From: Streptomyces griseoviridis
GTDB taxonomy: Bacteria; Actinomycetota; Actinomycetes; Streptomycetales; Streptomycetaceae
Assembly: GCA_014649155.1 (NCBI GenBank)
Contig: BMSM01000035.1
Coordinates: forward strand, 1-64,000
Length of the DNA stretch: 64,000 nucleotides
Direction of reading: 5' to 3'
Every line of letters starts with the position of its first letter. The first letter of the stretch is position 1. Below the pieces are notes generated by a model. The model made no database searches. It was given only the letters and a program-made list of their open reading frames with translations, and was not told where the DNA came from. This document shows, piece after piece, positions 1 to 11,548 of this stretch. A program made the translations under genes and the position numbers.

Positions 1-133
1 GGGCGAGGTCATCAAGACCGTCCCCGAGTCCAAGATCGTCGAGACCCTCATCGAGGAGGCGATGAAGATCGCCGAGCAGATGGAGGCGGACGGCGTCGCC
101 TCGGGCGAGCCGTCGGTGGCGGTGGCCGGCTGA
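1..133 (+). CDS. ispG: IspG (GcpE), C-terminal 43 residues, 5' truncated by window
   Basis: The open frame entering the window ends at the TGA at 131-133. It encodes the C-terminal tail of 4-hydroxy-3-methylbut-2-en-1-yl diphosphate synthase, the iron-sulfur enzyme of the non-mevalonate isoprenoid pathway. The fragment reads GEVIKTVPESKIVETLIEEA and continues with a helix typical of actinobacterial IspG tails. Only the tail is visible, so no catalytic residue can be checked. The assignment leans on this tail and on the Streptomyces gene order ispG, GNAT, proS. It could be another protein if that synteny does not hold. Confidence 0.7.
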   Translation, partial: GEVIKTVPESKIVETLIEEAMKIAEQMEADGVASGEPSVAVAG

Positions 134-366
134 GCGCTTCTCCGGTGCCTTCCCGGCACAGGCCGGCTGCCTCCGGCCCGTCCGGCGTGCGAGGACGAGA
201 CCCGTTCAGGGCCGAGGCGGGGGACCGGGGGCGGCAGCCCCCCCCAGACGGCCCGGGAGCCGGCGGCCACCGGCGGGGCAACGGCGAGGGGAACGCGGGG
301 CGACGCCGCCGAGCCTCCGCGGGTACAGTGCGGAGATCCAGCAGACCCCAGGGTGAGGCCCCGCAC

Positions 367-1215
367 GTGTTGACGCAGACCACCTCCCGGGTCCTCGAAC
401 CGAGCGACCTGAACGCCGCGCTCGCCGTCCTCGACCGCGAGCCGGTCACGAACGCCTTCGTGACCTCCCGCGTCCAGGTCGCCGGCCTCGACCCCTGGCG
501 GCTCGGCGGCGAGATGTGGGGCTGGTACGAGGACGGCATGCTGACGTCCCTGTGCTACGCGGGCGCCAACCTCGTCCCCATCTGCGCCGGCCCCCGCGCG
601 GTGCGCGCCTTCGCCGACCGCGCCCGCCGGGCCGGCCGCCGCTGCTCCTCCATCGTCGGCCCCGCCGACGCCACCAGCCGGCTCTGGCGGCTGCTGGAGC
701 CGTCCTGGGGCCCGGCCCGCGAGGTCCGGCGCCGCCAGCCCCTCATGGTCACCGACCGGATGTCCGACCGGGTCGCCCCCGACCCGCACGTCCGCCGCGT
801 CCGCAAGGACGAGATGGACGCGATCATGCCGGCCTGCGTGGCGATGTTCACCGAGGAGGTCGGCATCTCCCCGCTGGCCGGCGACGGCGGCCTGCTCTAC
901 CAGGCCCGGGTCGCCGAACTCGTGGGCACCGGCCGCTCCTTCGCCCGCTTCGACGCCGACGGCAGGGTCGTCTTCAAGGCCGAGATCGGCGCCGCCACCG
1001 ACCGCGCCTGCCAGATCCAGGGCGTCTGGGTCGCCCCCGAGTACCGCGGCCGGGGCCTCGCCGCCCCCGGCATGGCCGCGGTCCTGCGCTACGCCCTGAC
1101 CGACATCGCCCCGGTCGCCAGCCTCTACGTCAACGACTTCAACACGGCCGCCAGGAGGACGTACCACCGCGTCGGCTTCGAAGAGGCCGGCGCCTTCATG
1201 AGCGTCCTGTTCTGA
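367..1215 (+). CDS. DUF4081-type GNAT acetyltransferase
   Basis: A 282-residue protein starting at GTG 367. AGGGTGAGG lies just upstream, and a TACAGT -10-like hexamer sits at 324-329. The earlier in-frame ATG at 145 would add about 74 low-complexity Arg/Gly/Pro residues, so it is not used. The C-terminal half is a GNAT fold: the acetyl-CoA pyrophosphate loop is visible as EYRGRGLAAPG near residue 225, followed by an alpha/beta stretch ending in YHRVGFEEAG. The N-terminal half matches the actinobacterial DUF4081 pattern, a second degenerate GNAT-like domain. The substrate is unknown. It lies between ispG and a second GNAT gene. Confidence 0.8.
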   Translation: MLTQTTSRVLEPSDLNAALAVLDREPVTNAFVTSRVQVAGLDPWRLGGEMWGWYEDGMLTSLCYAGANLVPICAGPRAVRAFADRARRAGRRCSSIVGPADATSRLWRLLEPSWGPAREVRRRQPLMVTDRMSDRVAPDPHVRRVRKDEMDAIMPACVAMFTEEVGISPLAGDGGLLYQARVAELVGTGRSFARFDADGRVVFKAEIGAATDRACQIQGVWVAPEYRGRGLAAPGMAAVLRYALTDIAPVASLYVNDFNTAARRTYHRVGFEEAGAFMSVLF

Positions 1216-1346
1216 CCGGCGCCCAGGCGCCCCGCGCCCGCCAGGGGCGCGGCTGTTCCGCAGCGCGGCTCCGCCGCGTGAGCGCGACCGCCCGCGACGC
1301 CCCCGCCCCTCGGAAAACCACGCGAACCCCCCTGTAGGCTCCCCGC

Positions 1347-1880
1347 ATGGACGCAGTGATCGGCCCCCTCGACCTCGCCGCCCACGTCGACGAAGCCCTC
1401 GCGGTTCAGGCCGCCGCCTTCGGTCTCGGCCCCGACGAGGTCGCCGTCCGCCGGCAGATCGTCCTGCGCCACATGACCCACCCCGGCGCCCGCGCCCTCG
1501 GCGCCACCACCCCCGACGGCCGCCTCGCCGGCTTCGTCTACGGCATGCCCAACGACCGCGCCCACTGGTGGTCCACGATCGTCGAGCCCTATCTGCGAGC
1601 CCAGGGCAACGACGGCTGGCTGGACGACTCCTTCGTGATCACCGAACTCCACGTCCACCCCGCCCACCAGAACCGGGGCGTGGGCCGCGCGCTGATCACC
1701 ACCATCACCGACGGCGCCGCCGAGCCCCGCTCGATCCTCTCCGCGATCGACACCGACAGCCCCGCCCGCGGCCTGTACCGCTCCCTCGGCTACCAGGACC
1801 TCGCCCGCCAGGTCCTCTTCCCCAGCGCCCCCAAGCCGTACGCCGTGATGGGCGCCCCGCTCCCGCTGCTGCGGCGATGA
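1347..1880 (+). CDS. GNAT family N-acetyltransferase
   Basis: A 177-residue single-domain GNAT. The acyl-CoA loop is HQNRGVGRALI near residues 109-119, preceded by the beta-strand ELHVHPA, and the C-terminal strand-helix SPARGLYRSLGYQDLA is typical of the fold. It is a cytosolic enzyme that would transfer an acetyl group from acetyl-CoA; the acceptor cannot be told from the sequence. It follows the DUF4081 gene after 131 bp in the same orientation and precedes proS by 81 bp. It is probably its own transcription unit or co-transcribed with the upstream gene. Confidence 0.8.
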   Translation: MDAVIGPLDLAAHVDEALAVQAAAFGLGPDEVAVRRQIVLRHMTHPGARALGATTPDGRLAGFVYGMPNDRAHWWSTIVEPYLRAQGNDGWLDDSFVITELHVHPAHQNRGVGRALITTITDGAAEPRSILSAIDTDSPARGLYRSLGYQDLARQVLFPSAPKPYAVMGAPLPLLRR

Positions 1881-1961
1881 GGCGATAACCGATTTCCACC
1901 ACCCAGGACCGCCCGGCTAACCTCGTGGCCATCACCCTCACTCGCAGGAGACACGAGAACC

Positions 1962-3665
1962 ATGGCGAACGCACCGGTCCAGCGCATGTCCAAGTTGTTG
2001 GCGAAGACGTTGCGCGACGACCCGGCCGACGCCGAGGTCCTCAGCCACAAGCTGCTGGTCCGCGCCGGCTACGTCCGCCGCACCGCCGCCGGCCTGTGGA
2101 GCTGGCTGCCGCTCGGCAAGAAGGTCCTCTCCAACATCGAGCGCATCGTCCGCGAGGAGATGGACGCCATCGGCGCCCAGGAGGTCACCCTCCCCGCCCT
2201 GCTGCCCCGCGAGCCCTACGAGGCCACCGGCCGCTGGGAGGAGTACGGCCCCGAGCTGTTCCGCCTCCAGGACCGCAAGGGCGGCGACTACCTGCTCGGC
2301 CCCACCCACGAGGAGATCTTCACCCTGCTGGTGAAGGACCAGGCGTCCTCCTACAAGGACCTGCCCGTCATCCTCTACCAGATCGCCAACAAGTACCGCG
2401 ACGAGGCCCGCCCCCGGGCCGGCATCCTGCGCGGCCGCGAGTTCCTGATGAAGGACTCCTACTCCTTCGACACCGCCGACGAGGGCCTCGCCGAGTCCTA
2501 CGCCCTGCACCGCCAGGCGTACCAGCGCATCTTCGAGCGCCTCGGCCTGGACTACCGCATCTGCGCGGCGACCGCCGGCGCGATGGGCGGCTCCAAGTCC
2601 GAGGAGTTCCTCGCCCCCGCCGAGGCCGGCGAGGACACCTTCGCCGACTGCCCGAACTGCGACTACGCCGCCAACACCGAGGCGATCACCTTCGAGCTGA
2701 AGCCGGTCGACGCCTCCGGGGTCCCCGCGCTGGAGGAGATCCCCACCCCGGACACCCCCACCATCGAGACCCTCGCCGCATCCCTCGGCGTCCCCGCCTC
2801 CGCCACCCTGAAGAACCTCCTGGTCAAGGTCGACGGCGAGATCGTCGCCGTGGGCGTCCCCGGCGACCGCGAGGTCGACCTGGACAAGGTCGAGGCGCAC
2901 TTCGCCCCCGCGAGCGTGGAACTGGTCACCGCCGAGGACTTCGTCGGCCGCCCCGACCTGGTCCGCGGTTACGTCGGCCCGCAGGGCCTCGGCGAGAAGG
3001 TCACGTACATCGCCGACCCGCGCGTCGCGCCCGGCACCGCGTGGATCACGGGTGCCAACAAGGAGGGCACGCACGCCAGGAACGTGGTCGCCGGCCGCGA
3101 CTTCGAGGCCGACGCCTACGTCGACGTCGTGGTCGTCGAGGAGGGCGACCCCTGCCCCAAGTGCGGCACCGGCCTCAAGCTGGACCGCGCCATCGAGATC
3201 GGGCACATCTTCCAGCTCGGCCGCAAGTACGCCGACGCCCTCAAGCTCGACGTCCTCGGCCAGAACGGCAAGCCCGTCCGCGTCACCATGGGCTCCTACG
3301 GCATCGGCGTCTCCCGCGCGGTGGCCGCCCTCGCCGAACAGCACGCCGACGACAAGGGCCTGATCTGGTCCAAGGAGGTCGCCCCCGCCGACGTGCACGT
3401 GGTCGCCGCCGGCAAGGCCCTCCAGACCGAGCTGGCCCTCGACGTCTCCGAGAAGCTGTCCGCCGCCGGCGTCCGCGTCCTGGTCGACGACCGGGCCGGG
3501 GTCTCCCCGGGCGTGAAGTTCACCGACGCCGAGCTGATCGGCGTGCCCCAGATCCTGGTCGCCGGGCGCCGCTCCGGCGAGGGCGTGGTCGAGCTGAAGG
3601 ACCGCCGCACCGGCGAGCGCGAGGAACTGACCGTCGAGGAAGCCATCGCCCGCCTCACCGCCTGA
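1962..3665 (+). CDS. proS: Prolyl-tRNA synthetase (class II, bacterial type)
   Basis: A 567-residue protein, the usual length for bacterial-type ProRS. It charges tRNA-Pro with proline. Class II motif 1 is near residues 60-75 (the EVTLPALLPREPY segment), motif 2 contains the RxE loop (YRDEARPRAGILRGREF, residues ~145-161), and motif 3 is GSYGIGVSR near residue 448. The insertion domain between motifs 2 and 3 resembles the YbaK editing domain. The C-terminal anticodon-binding domain follows. CAGGAGA lies upstream of ATG 1962, and a possible -10 TAACCT is at 1918-1923. The next gene converges with only 13 bp between stops. Confidence 0.97.
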   Translation: MANAPVQRMSKLLAKTLRDDPADAEVLSHKLLVRAGYVRRTAAGLWSWLPLGKKVLSNIERIVREEMDAIGAQEVTLPALLPREPYEATGRWEEYGPELFRLQDRKGGDYLLGPTHEEIFTLLVKDQASSYKDLPVILYQIANKYRDEARPRAGILRGREFLMKDSYSFDTADEGLAESYALHRQAYQRIFERLGLDYRICAATAGAMGGSKSEEFLAPAEAGEDTFADCPNCDYAANTEAITFELKPVDASGVPALEEIPTPDTPTIETLAASLGVPASATLKNLLVKVDGEIVAVGVPGDREVDLDKVEAHFAPASVELVTAEDFVGRPDLVRGYVGPQGLGEKVTYIADPRVAPGTAWITGANKEGTHARNVVAGRDFEADAYVDVVVVEEGDPCPKCGTGLKLDRAIEIGHIFQLGRKYADALKLDVLGQNGKPVRVTMGSYGIGVSRAVAALAEQHADDKGLIWSKEVAPADVHVVAAGKALQTELALDVSEKLSAAGVRVLVDDRAGVSPGVKFTDAELIGVPQILVAGRRSGEGVVELKDRRTGEREELTVEEAIARLTA

Positions 3666-3678
3666 GCCGGGGGCGGCG

Positions 3679-4578
3679 CTACAGCCAGCCCGCGAACTCC
3701 AGCAGCAGTTCCGCGTCCTGCGGGCGGCCCACCCGGGCCGCCCGCACCCCGGACTCCACGGCCCGGAACAGCGTCCAGCCGCGCAGCCGCTCCCGGTCGA
3801 CCTCCAGCGACTCCGCGAGCCGCTTGATCCGCCGCCGGACCGTCGACGCCCCGGACGGCTGGGCGATCAGGTCCTCCACCCGGTCCCGGACCAGCCGGGC
3901 CAGGTCGAAGGCCGGTTCGCCCACCACCGGGTCCGGGCCCACCGCCAGCCACGGCACCCGGTCCCCGGCCAGCACCTTGCTCTGCCGGAACGTGCCGTGC
4001 AGCAGCCGTTCCCCGGGCGGCGCGGCCAGCAACTCCTCGCGCACCGCCAGCGCCGCGTCCACCAGCGGCGCCACCGCCGGATCGGCCCCGGCGCCCGCGC
4101 GCATCGCCGCCGCCTGCCGCCCGGTCCGCCCGGCCACCGTCTCGAAGGGATGCCCGGCGGGCGGCTCCACCCACAGCCGGCGCAGCGTCCCCGCCGCCTC
4201 CAGCAGCGCCCGCGCCTCCGGCAGCGACCGCACCGACACGTCCGGGTGCAGCCGCTCGAGGAGCAGTACCCCCTCGTCGGCCCGCTCCTCCAGCAGCCGT
4301 ACGGCACCCCGGCCGCCCCAGTGGGCCAGCGCCGCCCGCTCGCTCTCCGGGCGCGCCCGGGGCGGGGCCAGCTTCAGCACCGCGGGCGTCCCGTCGGCGG
4401 TGTGCGCCAGCACCACCAGGCTGCTGCGCCCGCCGGGCACCTGCACCCGCTCCACGGTCAACCCGCGTAGAGCGACGGCCCGGTGAGCCGCCTCGGGCAG
4501 GGCCGCGAGCCACGCGTCACCGTCCGGTGCCGTCTCACCGAGCGCCCTGACCAGACGCCGGGGCGGTTCGAAAGCCAT
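3679..4578 (-). CDS. Aminoglycoside phosphotransferase-fold protein, probable pseudokinase
   Basis: A 299-residue protein with the layout of the APH / streptomycin-6-kinase fold. An ATP-lysine strand (AVLKLAPP, residues ~65-72) is followed by a Glu helix and, near residue 200, the Brenner-type catalytic segment. That segment reads LLHGTFRQSKVL where active kinases have HGDxxxxN, and the following metal-binding DPK/DPD position reads VGPDPVVGEPAFD. The catalytic Asp, the Asn and the metal Asp therefore all appear replaced (T, K, G). The fold is seen; the loss of kinase activity is inferred. It is convergent with proS and begins at ATG 4576-4578. A binding or regulatory role is possible. Confidence 0.75.
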   Translation of the reverse strand: MAFEPPRRLVRALGETAPDGDAWLAALPEAAHRAVALRGLTVERVQVPGGRSSLVVLAHTADGTPAVLKLAPPRARPESERAALAHWGGRGAVRLLEERADEGVLLLERLHPDVSVRSLPEARALLEAAGTLRRLWVEPPAGHPFETVAGRTGRQAAAMRAGAGADPAVAPLVDAALAVREELLAAPPGERLLHGTFRQSKVLAGDRVPWLAVGPDPVVGEPAFDLARLVRDRVEDLIAQPSGASTVRRRIKRLAESLEVDRERLRGWTLFRAVESGVRAARVGRPQDAELLLEFAGWL

Positions 4579-4620
4579 GCGCGAGCCGTTCCCTTCCCGT
4601 ACGGGTGCTCCCCGTACGTG

Positions 4621-5091
4621 TCACGCGGTCGGTGCCGCCGGTGCCGACGCGGTACCGGACCGCTCGGCGAGCCCAGGGAAGGCTACGCTGCCGCCCCGCC
4701 AGCGCACCGCGCGGACCGCCGCCTCCCGCAGCGCCTCCGCCGCGGCCCTGCGGCGCTCGCCGCCGGCCGCGCGCACCAGGTCCGAGTAGACCCCGGCCAG
4801 CCGTTCCTCCAGCTCGGCGGCGAGCCGCGCCGCCGAGGCCGCGTCCGGCACCGGGAAGGGCAGCGCGTACCCGGCCCGCGCGGCGACCGGGGCCGCCCCG
4901 AGGGCGCGCACCTGGCGCCCCAGCGTGTCCCGCCGGGCCCGGTGGGCGTCGTACGCCGCCCGGGCCTCCGCGCGCCGCTCCTCGCCGACCCGGCCGCCGA
5001 CGACGCCGTAGCCGTAGACCGCCGCGTGTTCGGCCGCCAGCACCGCCTGGAGCGCCTTCAGTTCGCGCCGCTTCCCGTCCTTCTCGCTCAC
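4621..5091 (-). CDS. DUF4439 ferritin-like protein
   Basis: A 156-residue, Ala/Glu/Arg-rich, largely helical protein. The N-terminal pattern LKALQAVLAAEHAAVYGYGV is characteristic of DUF4439, a ferritin-like four-helix family found in actinobacteria beside lipoproteins. No metal-site function has been assigned to it. It starts at GTG 5089-5091, which overlaps the stop of the upstream lipoprotein gene by 4 bp (GTGA), so the two are translationally coupled. The C-terminus is Pro/Ala/Thr-rich. The pair probably acts together at the membrane, but the role is unknown. Confidence 0.7.
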   Translation of the reverse strand: MSEKDGKRRELKALQAVLAAEHAAVYGYGVVGGRVGEERRAEARAAYDAHRARRDTLGRQVRALGAAPVAARAGYALPFPVPDAASAARLAAELEERLAGVYSDLVRAAGGERRRAAAEALREAAVRAVRWRGGSVAFPGLAERSGTASAPAAPTA

Positions 5092-5714
5092 CGGTCGCCC
5101 TCCGTCAGCAGATACACATGGCCCGCCCCGGCCGCCGCCACCGAGGCCAGCAGCCGGGCCAGCTCGCCCGGTACGCCGTCCAGGGCCGCGATCCGCCGGT
5201 CGGCCAGCTCGCGTTCGGCGGCGGCGAGCCGGGCCAGCGCGTCCCGCTCGTCCGCCGGCACGTCGTCCGCGGTGGTGCCGTCCGGGCCGGCGGCCCGCGC
5301 CGAGCCGGACGGGGAGGCCGCGGCGGACGGGGTGCCCGCGCCGAACGCCGCCGCGTGCCGCACGACCTCCGCCCGCAGCGGACGCAGCCGCTCCGCCAGC
5401 GCCGGGTGCGCGGCGATCACCGCGGCGTACCGCCCGGCCAGCGCGGCGCTGTCCCGGGCCGCCCGCGCGCGGGCCCGGTCACCGGCCCGTACGGCGGCGG
5501 CGTCCGGCCCGTCCGGGCCCGACGACCCGGTGCAGCCCGCCAGCAGCGCCGCCCCGGCGGCCGTGACGAGCAGGCTCCTGCGGCGGGGCCGCCCGGGCGG
5601 GCGCGGCGATGCGGGCAACGACGACACGGCAGACGACACGGCAGACGTCCTCGGCAGGCTCGTACGGAAGCGGGAAGGGGGGCGGACACCGCCCAGGCGG
5701 CACGCCGTGATCAC
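5088..5714 (-). CDS. Putative lipoprotein upstream of DUF4439
   Basis: Up to 208 residues from GTG 5712-5714. The signal sequence includes an Arg cluster (RPRRRSLLVTAAGAALLAGC), giving a lipobox LLAGC with Cys near residue 61. The true start may be an internal GTG/TTG closer to the signal peptide. The RRRS followed by a hydrophobic stretch also resembles a twin-arginine signal. The mature part is helical and Ala-rich and aligns loosely with ferritin-like helices (the RYAAVIAAHPALAERLRPLR repeat style). It overlaps the DUF4439 gene by 4 bp. It is probably an extracytoplasmic membrane-anchored partner of that protein. Confidence 0.65.
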   Translation of the reverse strand: MITACRLGGVRPPSRFRTSLPRTSAVSSAVSSLPASPRPPGRPRRRSLLVTAAGAALLAGCTGSSGPDGPDAAAVRAGDRARARAARDSAALAGRYAAVIAAHPALAERLRPLRAEVVRHAAAFGAGTPSAAASPSGSARAAGPDGTTADDVPADERDALARLAAAERELADRRIAALDGVPGELARLLASVAAAGAGHVYLLTEGDR

Positions 5715-5866
5715 CGTACCCGGCAGGCCGCCCCGCGCCGCTCAGCGGCACCGCCCGGGGGCGCCGCCGGGGCCGGGTGGACGGCAACACCCTCCGCGAC
5801 CGGATACCCTTTGACCAGACACGCGCACCGTCCCACAACAGCACACGCGGCCGAGGAGTCACCCGG

Positions 5867-6403
5867 ATGAGCACCACCCAGAGCGAGAGGCTGCGAGAAC
5901 TGCTGGAACCGCTGGTCGCCTCCCAAGGGCTGGATCTCGAGGAGATCGCGGTGGACTCCGTCGGACGCAAGCGGGTGCTGCGCGTCGTCGTCGACTCCGA
6001 CGACGGCGCGGATCTGGACGCGATCGCCGATGTGAGCCGCGCGCTCTCGGCGAAGCTCGACGAGACCGACGCGATGGGCGAGGGCGAGTACACCCTGGAG
6101 GTCGGCACCCCGGGCGCCGAGCGCGAACTGACCGAACACCGCCACTACGTGCGTGCCGTCGACCGCCTGGTGAGGTTCCGGCTGACCGAGGGCGGCGACC
6201 TGGTCGCCCGCATCCTGACCGTGGACGACGAGGGCGTGGACCTGGAGGTGCCGGGCGTGAAGGGCCGCAAGGCCACCGCCCGCAGGCTCGCCTTCGACGC
6301 GATCGCGGGGGCCCGGGTCCAGGTCGAGTTCAACCGCAAGGACAAGCAGGACAAGCACGACGAGCAGGACGACAGCGAGATGAAGGAAGAGGAGGAGGCG
6401 TAG
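5867..6403 (+). CDS. rimP: Ribosome maturation factor RimP
   Basis: A 178-residue protein starting at ATG 5867, preceded by GAGGAG at 5853-5858. The longer in-frame start at 5777 is rejected because the extension has no RBS. RimP assists 30S subunit assembly. The N-terminal domain (residues 1-85) has the pattern LEPLVASQGLDLEEIAVDSVG and VVDSDDGADLDAIADVSRAL, followed by the TLEVGTPGAERELTEHRHY junction and a C-terminal SH3-like barrel. The tail is highly charged (Lys/Asp/Glu), as in other Streptomyces RimP. It lies 2 bp upstream of nusA, the standard rimP-nusA-ylxR-infB arrangement. Confidence 0.95.
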   Translation: MSTTQSERLRELLEPLVASQGLDLEEIAVDSVGRKRVLRVVVDSDDGADLDAIADVSRALSAKLDETDAMGEGEYTLEVGTPGAERELTEHRHYVRAVDRLVRFRLTEGGDLVARILTVDDEGVDLEVPGVKGRKATARRLAFDAIAGARVQVEFNRKDKQDKHDEQDDSEMKEEEEA

Positions 6404-6405
6404 CC

Positions 6406-7398
6406 GTGGACATCGACATGAGTGCCCTCAGGGGCTTGGTGCGGGAGAAGGAGATCTCCTTCGACCTGCTGGTCGAGGCGATCGAGTCGGCCCTCCTCAT
6501 CGCGTACCACCGCACCGAGGGAAGCCGCCGGCACGCGCGCGTGGAACTCGACCGCACCAGCGGACACGTGACCGTGTGGGCGAAGGAGGACCCGGCCGAC
6601 CTCGAGGAGGGCCAGGAGCCCCGCGAGTTCGACGACACACCGTCCGGTTTCGGCCGGATCGCCGCGACCACCGCCAAGCAGGTCATCCTCCAGCGGCTGC
6701 GCGACGCCGAGGACGACGCCACGCTCGGCGAGTACGCCGGCCGCGAGGGCGACATCGTCACCGGCGTGGTCCAGCAGGGCCGCGACCCGAAGAACGTGCT
6801 GGTCGACATCGGCAAGCTGGAGGCCATCCTGCCGGTGCAGGAGCAGGTCCCCGGCGAGAGCTACCCGCACGGCACGCGCCTCAGGTCGTACGTCGTCCGG
6901 GTGGCCAAGGGAGTGCGCGGTCCGTCCGTGACCCTCTCGCGCACCCACCCCAACCTGGTGAAGAAGCTGTTCGCGCTGGAGGTCCCGGAGATCGCCGACG
7001 GCAGCGTCGAGATCGCCGCGATCGCCCGTGAGGCCGGTCACCGCACCAAGATCGCCGTCCGTGCCACCCGCTCCGGACTCAACGCCAAGGGCGCCTGCAT
7101 CGGCCCCATGGGCGGCCGGGTCCGCAATGTGATGGGCGAGCTGAACGGTGAGAAGATCGACATCGTCGACTGGTCGGACGACCCGGCCGACATGGTGGCC
7201 AACGCGCTCTCGCCGGCCCGGGTCACCAAGGTGGAGGTCGTCGACCTGGCCGCCCGGTCCGCCCGGGTGACCGTCCCCGACTACCAGCTGTCGCTGGCCA
7301 TCGGCAAGGAGGGCCAGAACGCCCGCCTCGCCGCCCGCCTGACCGGCTGGCGCATCGACATCCGCCCGGACACCGAGCTGCAGCAGTCGGGGGAGTGA
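6406..7398 (+). CDS. nusA: Transcription termination/antitermination factor NusA
   Basis: A 330-residue protein from GTG 6406. Domains in order: the N-terminal RNA-polymerase-binding domain (1-105), S1 (about 110-180, beginning IVTGVVQQGRDPKNVLVDIG), KH1 (about 205-270, with GACIGPMGGRVRNVM) and KH2 (about 280-330, with LAIGKEGQNARLAARLTGW). It lacks the C-terminal acidic repeats of E. coli NusA, which is normal in actinobacteria. It acts with RNA polymerase in pausing, termination and rRNA antitermination. It sits directly after rimP. Confidence 0.97.
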   Translation: MDIDMSALRGLVREKEISFDLLVEAIESALLIAYHRTEGSRRHARVELDRTSGHVTVWAKEDPADLEEGQEPREFDDTPSGFGRIAATTAKQVILQRLRDAEDDATLGEYAGREGDIVTGVVQQGRDPKNVLVDIGKLEAILPVQEQVPGESYPHGTRLRSYVVRVAKGVRGPSVTLSRTHPNLVKKLFALEVPEIADGSVEIAAIAREAGHRTKIAVRATRSGLNAKGACIGPMGGRVRNVMGELNGEKIDIVDWSDDPADMVANALSPARVTKVEVVDLAARSARVTVPDYQLSLAIGKEGQNARLAARLTGWRIDIRPDTELQQSGE

Positions 7399-7528
7399 GA
7401 TCCCCGGACCGTGGTACGGGGAATAGATCCAAGCCGTCCGGCGCTGAGATCACGACAGCTTCCGGGCGGTGAGTGCTCCGATTCTCGCCCCACAGGGGTG
7501 AGGTCGCCGCGGGGAGGTAGACTTAGAA

Positions 7529-7810
7529 GTGTCTGGCCGGACGCCTACTCGTGCATGCCCTGAGCGCACCTGTGTGGGGTGCCGGGAGCGAGCGGCCAGG
7601 ACGGCGCTGCTGCGGATCGTGGCGGTCGAGGGCGAATGCGCCCCCGATCCACGCGGTACGCTGCCCGGCCGGGGTGCGTACGTTCACCCCACCCAGGTCT
7701 GTCTCGACCAGGCGGTACGCCGCCGGGCGTTCCCGAGGGCACTGCGCGTCCCGGGACCGCTCGACGTAAAGGCGTTGCGCCAGTACGTCGAGCAGACACA
7801 AGGTTGCTGA
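7529..7810 (+). CDS. ylxR: YlxR family protein (RNase P modulator family)
   Basis: A 93-residue protein from GTG 7529; GGGGAGG lies 12 bp upstream. It carries the YlxR signature RTCVGCRERAARTALLR near residues 13-29 and the PGRGAYVHP loop near residues 46-55. Family members bind RNA, and the Bacillus homologue has been linked to RNase P. It lies between nusA and infB as in most Gram-positive genomes, 130 bp after nusA and 175 bp before infB. Confidence 0.93.
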   Translation: MSGRTPTRACPERTCVGCRERAARTALLRIVAVEGECAPDPRGTLPGRGAYVHPTQVCLDQAVRRRAFPRALRVPGPLDVKALRQYVEQTQGC

Positions 7811-7845
7811 CCGGAGAGTTTCCGGTGGGGCGACCGGCACGACGT

Positions 7846-7867
7846 GCCGCACGGAACCCCGTGCGGC
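7846..7867 (+). terminator. Short GC hairpin in the ylxR-infB leader
   Basis: A perfect 9-bp stem (GCCGCACGG / CCGTGCGGC) with the loop AACC lies about 120 bp upstream of infB. There is no U-tract. It may be a weak terminator, an attenuator or only a leader structure. Confidence 0.35.
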
Positions 7868-7985
7868 TTGGTACCTCGCGAGTCGAAAGCAGGTCGAGAT
7901 TGCGATGAGCACTCGATGAGTACGCGATGAGTACGCCCATGAACTAGCGACGGTCCGGACGCAACCCGGACCTCAAAGGAGCGAA

Positions 7986-11063
<3,078 letters not shown>

Positions 11064-11090
11064 CAGCCCCGACTTCGAGACGGTGCGGTT

Positions 11091-11134
11091 CCGGGGCCGG
11101 TCGGCGGAGAGCAATATCCGTCGATCGGCCCCGG
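11091..11134 (+). terminator. Hairpin downstream of infB
   Basis: A 12-bp stem CCGGGGCCGGTC / GATCGGCCCCGG with one G-U pair and a 20-nt loop, 28 bp after the infB stop. No U-tract follows, as is usual for Streptomyces. It probably separates infB from DUF503-rbfA-truB or attenuates read-through. Confidence 0.5.
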
Positions 11135-11215
11135 CCGTTCGTTGTACGGTTCTGATGTCCCCGCCCATGGATGGCGGGGCCATCGATCCCGGACCGGCGG
11201 GTGAACCGGTTGCAC

Positions 11216-11509
11216 ATGTATGTGGGGACGCTGTCCTTCGACCTTCTCCTCGGCGACGTACATTCGCTGAAGGAGAAGCGCTCCGTCGTCCGTCCGATCG
11301 TCGCCGAACTCCAGCGGAAGTACGCGGTGAGCGCGGCGGAGGTGGATCACATGAACCTCCATCGCCGGGCCGTCATCGGCCTGGCCCTGGTGTCCGGCGA
11401 CGCCGGACACCTCAGCGACGTGCTCGACCGGTGCGAACGGCTGGTGGCCGGCCGGCCCGAGGTGGAGCTGCTGTCCGTCCGACGGCGCTTCCACGGCGAA
11501 GACGACTGA
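11216..11509 (+). CDS. DUF503 family protein
   Basis: A 97-residue protein. ATG 11216 is chosen because family members begin MYVGTLSFDLLLGDVHSLKE; TTG 11210 and GTG 11201 are alternatives in the same frame. It shows the DUF503 pattern SLKEKRSVVRPIVAELQRKY and ends RRRFHGEDD. This small alpha/beta family (YlxP in Bacillus) is regularly encoded between infB and rbfA. Its biochemical role is not established, though the context points to ribosome assembly or RNA. Confidence 0.88.
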   Translation: MYVGTLSFDLLLGDVHSLKEKRSVVRPIVAELQRKYAVSAAEVDHMNLHRRAVIGLALVSGDAGHLSDVLDRCERLVAGRPEVELLSVRRRFHGEDD

Positions 11510-11548
11510 CCCACGAATCACAGCGAAGAAAGAACGGGAGACGGACCA

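Noticed and set aside
145..366. Upstream extension of the first GNAT gene to ATG 145
   Set aside because: The added residues are low-complexity Arg/Pro/Gly, a promoter-like TACAGT lies inside, and the GTG at 367 has a better RBS.
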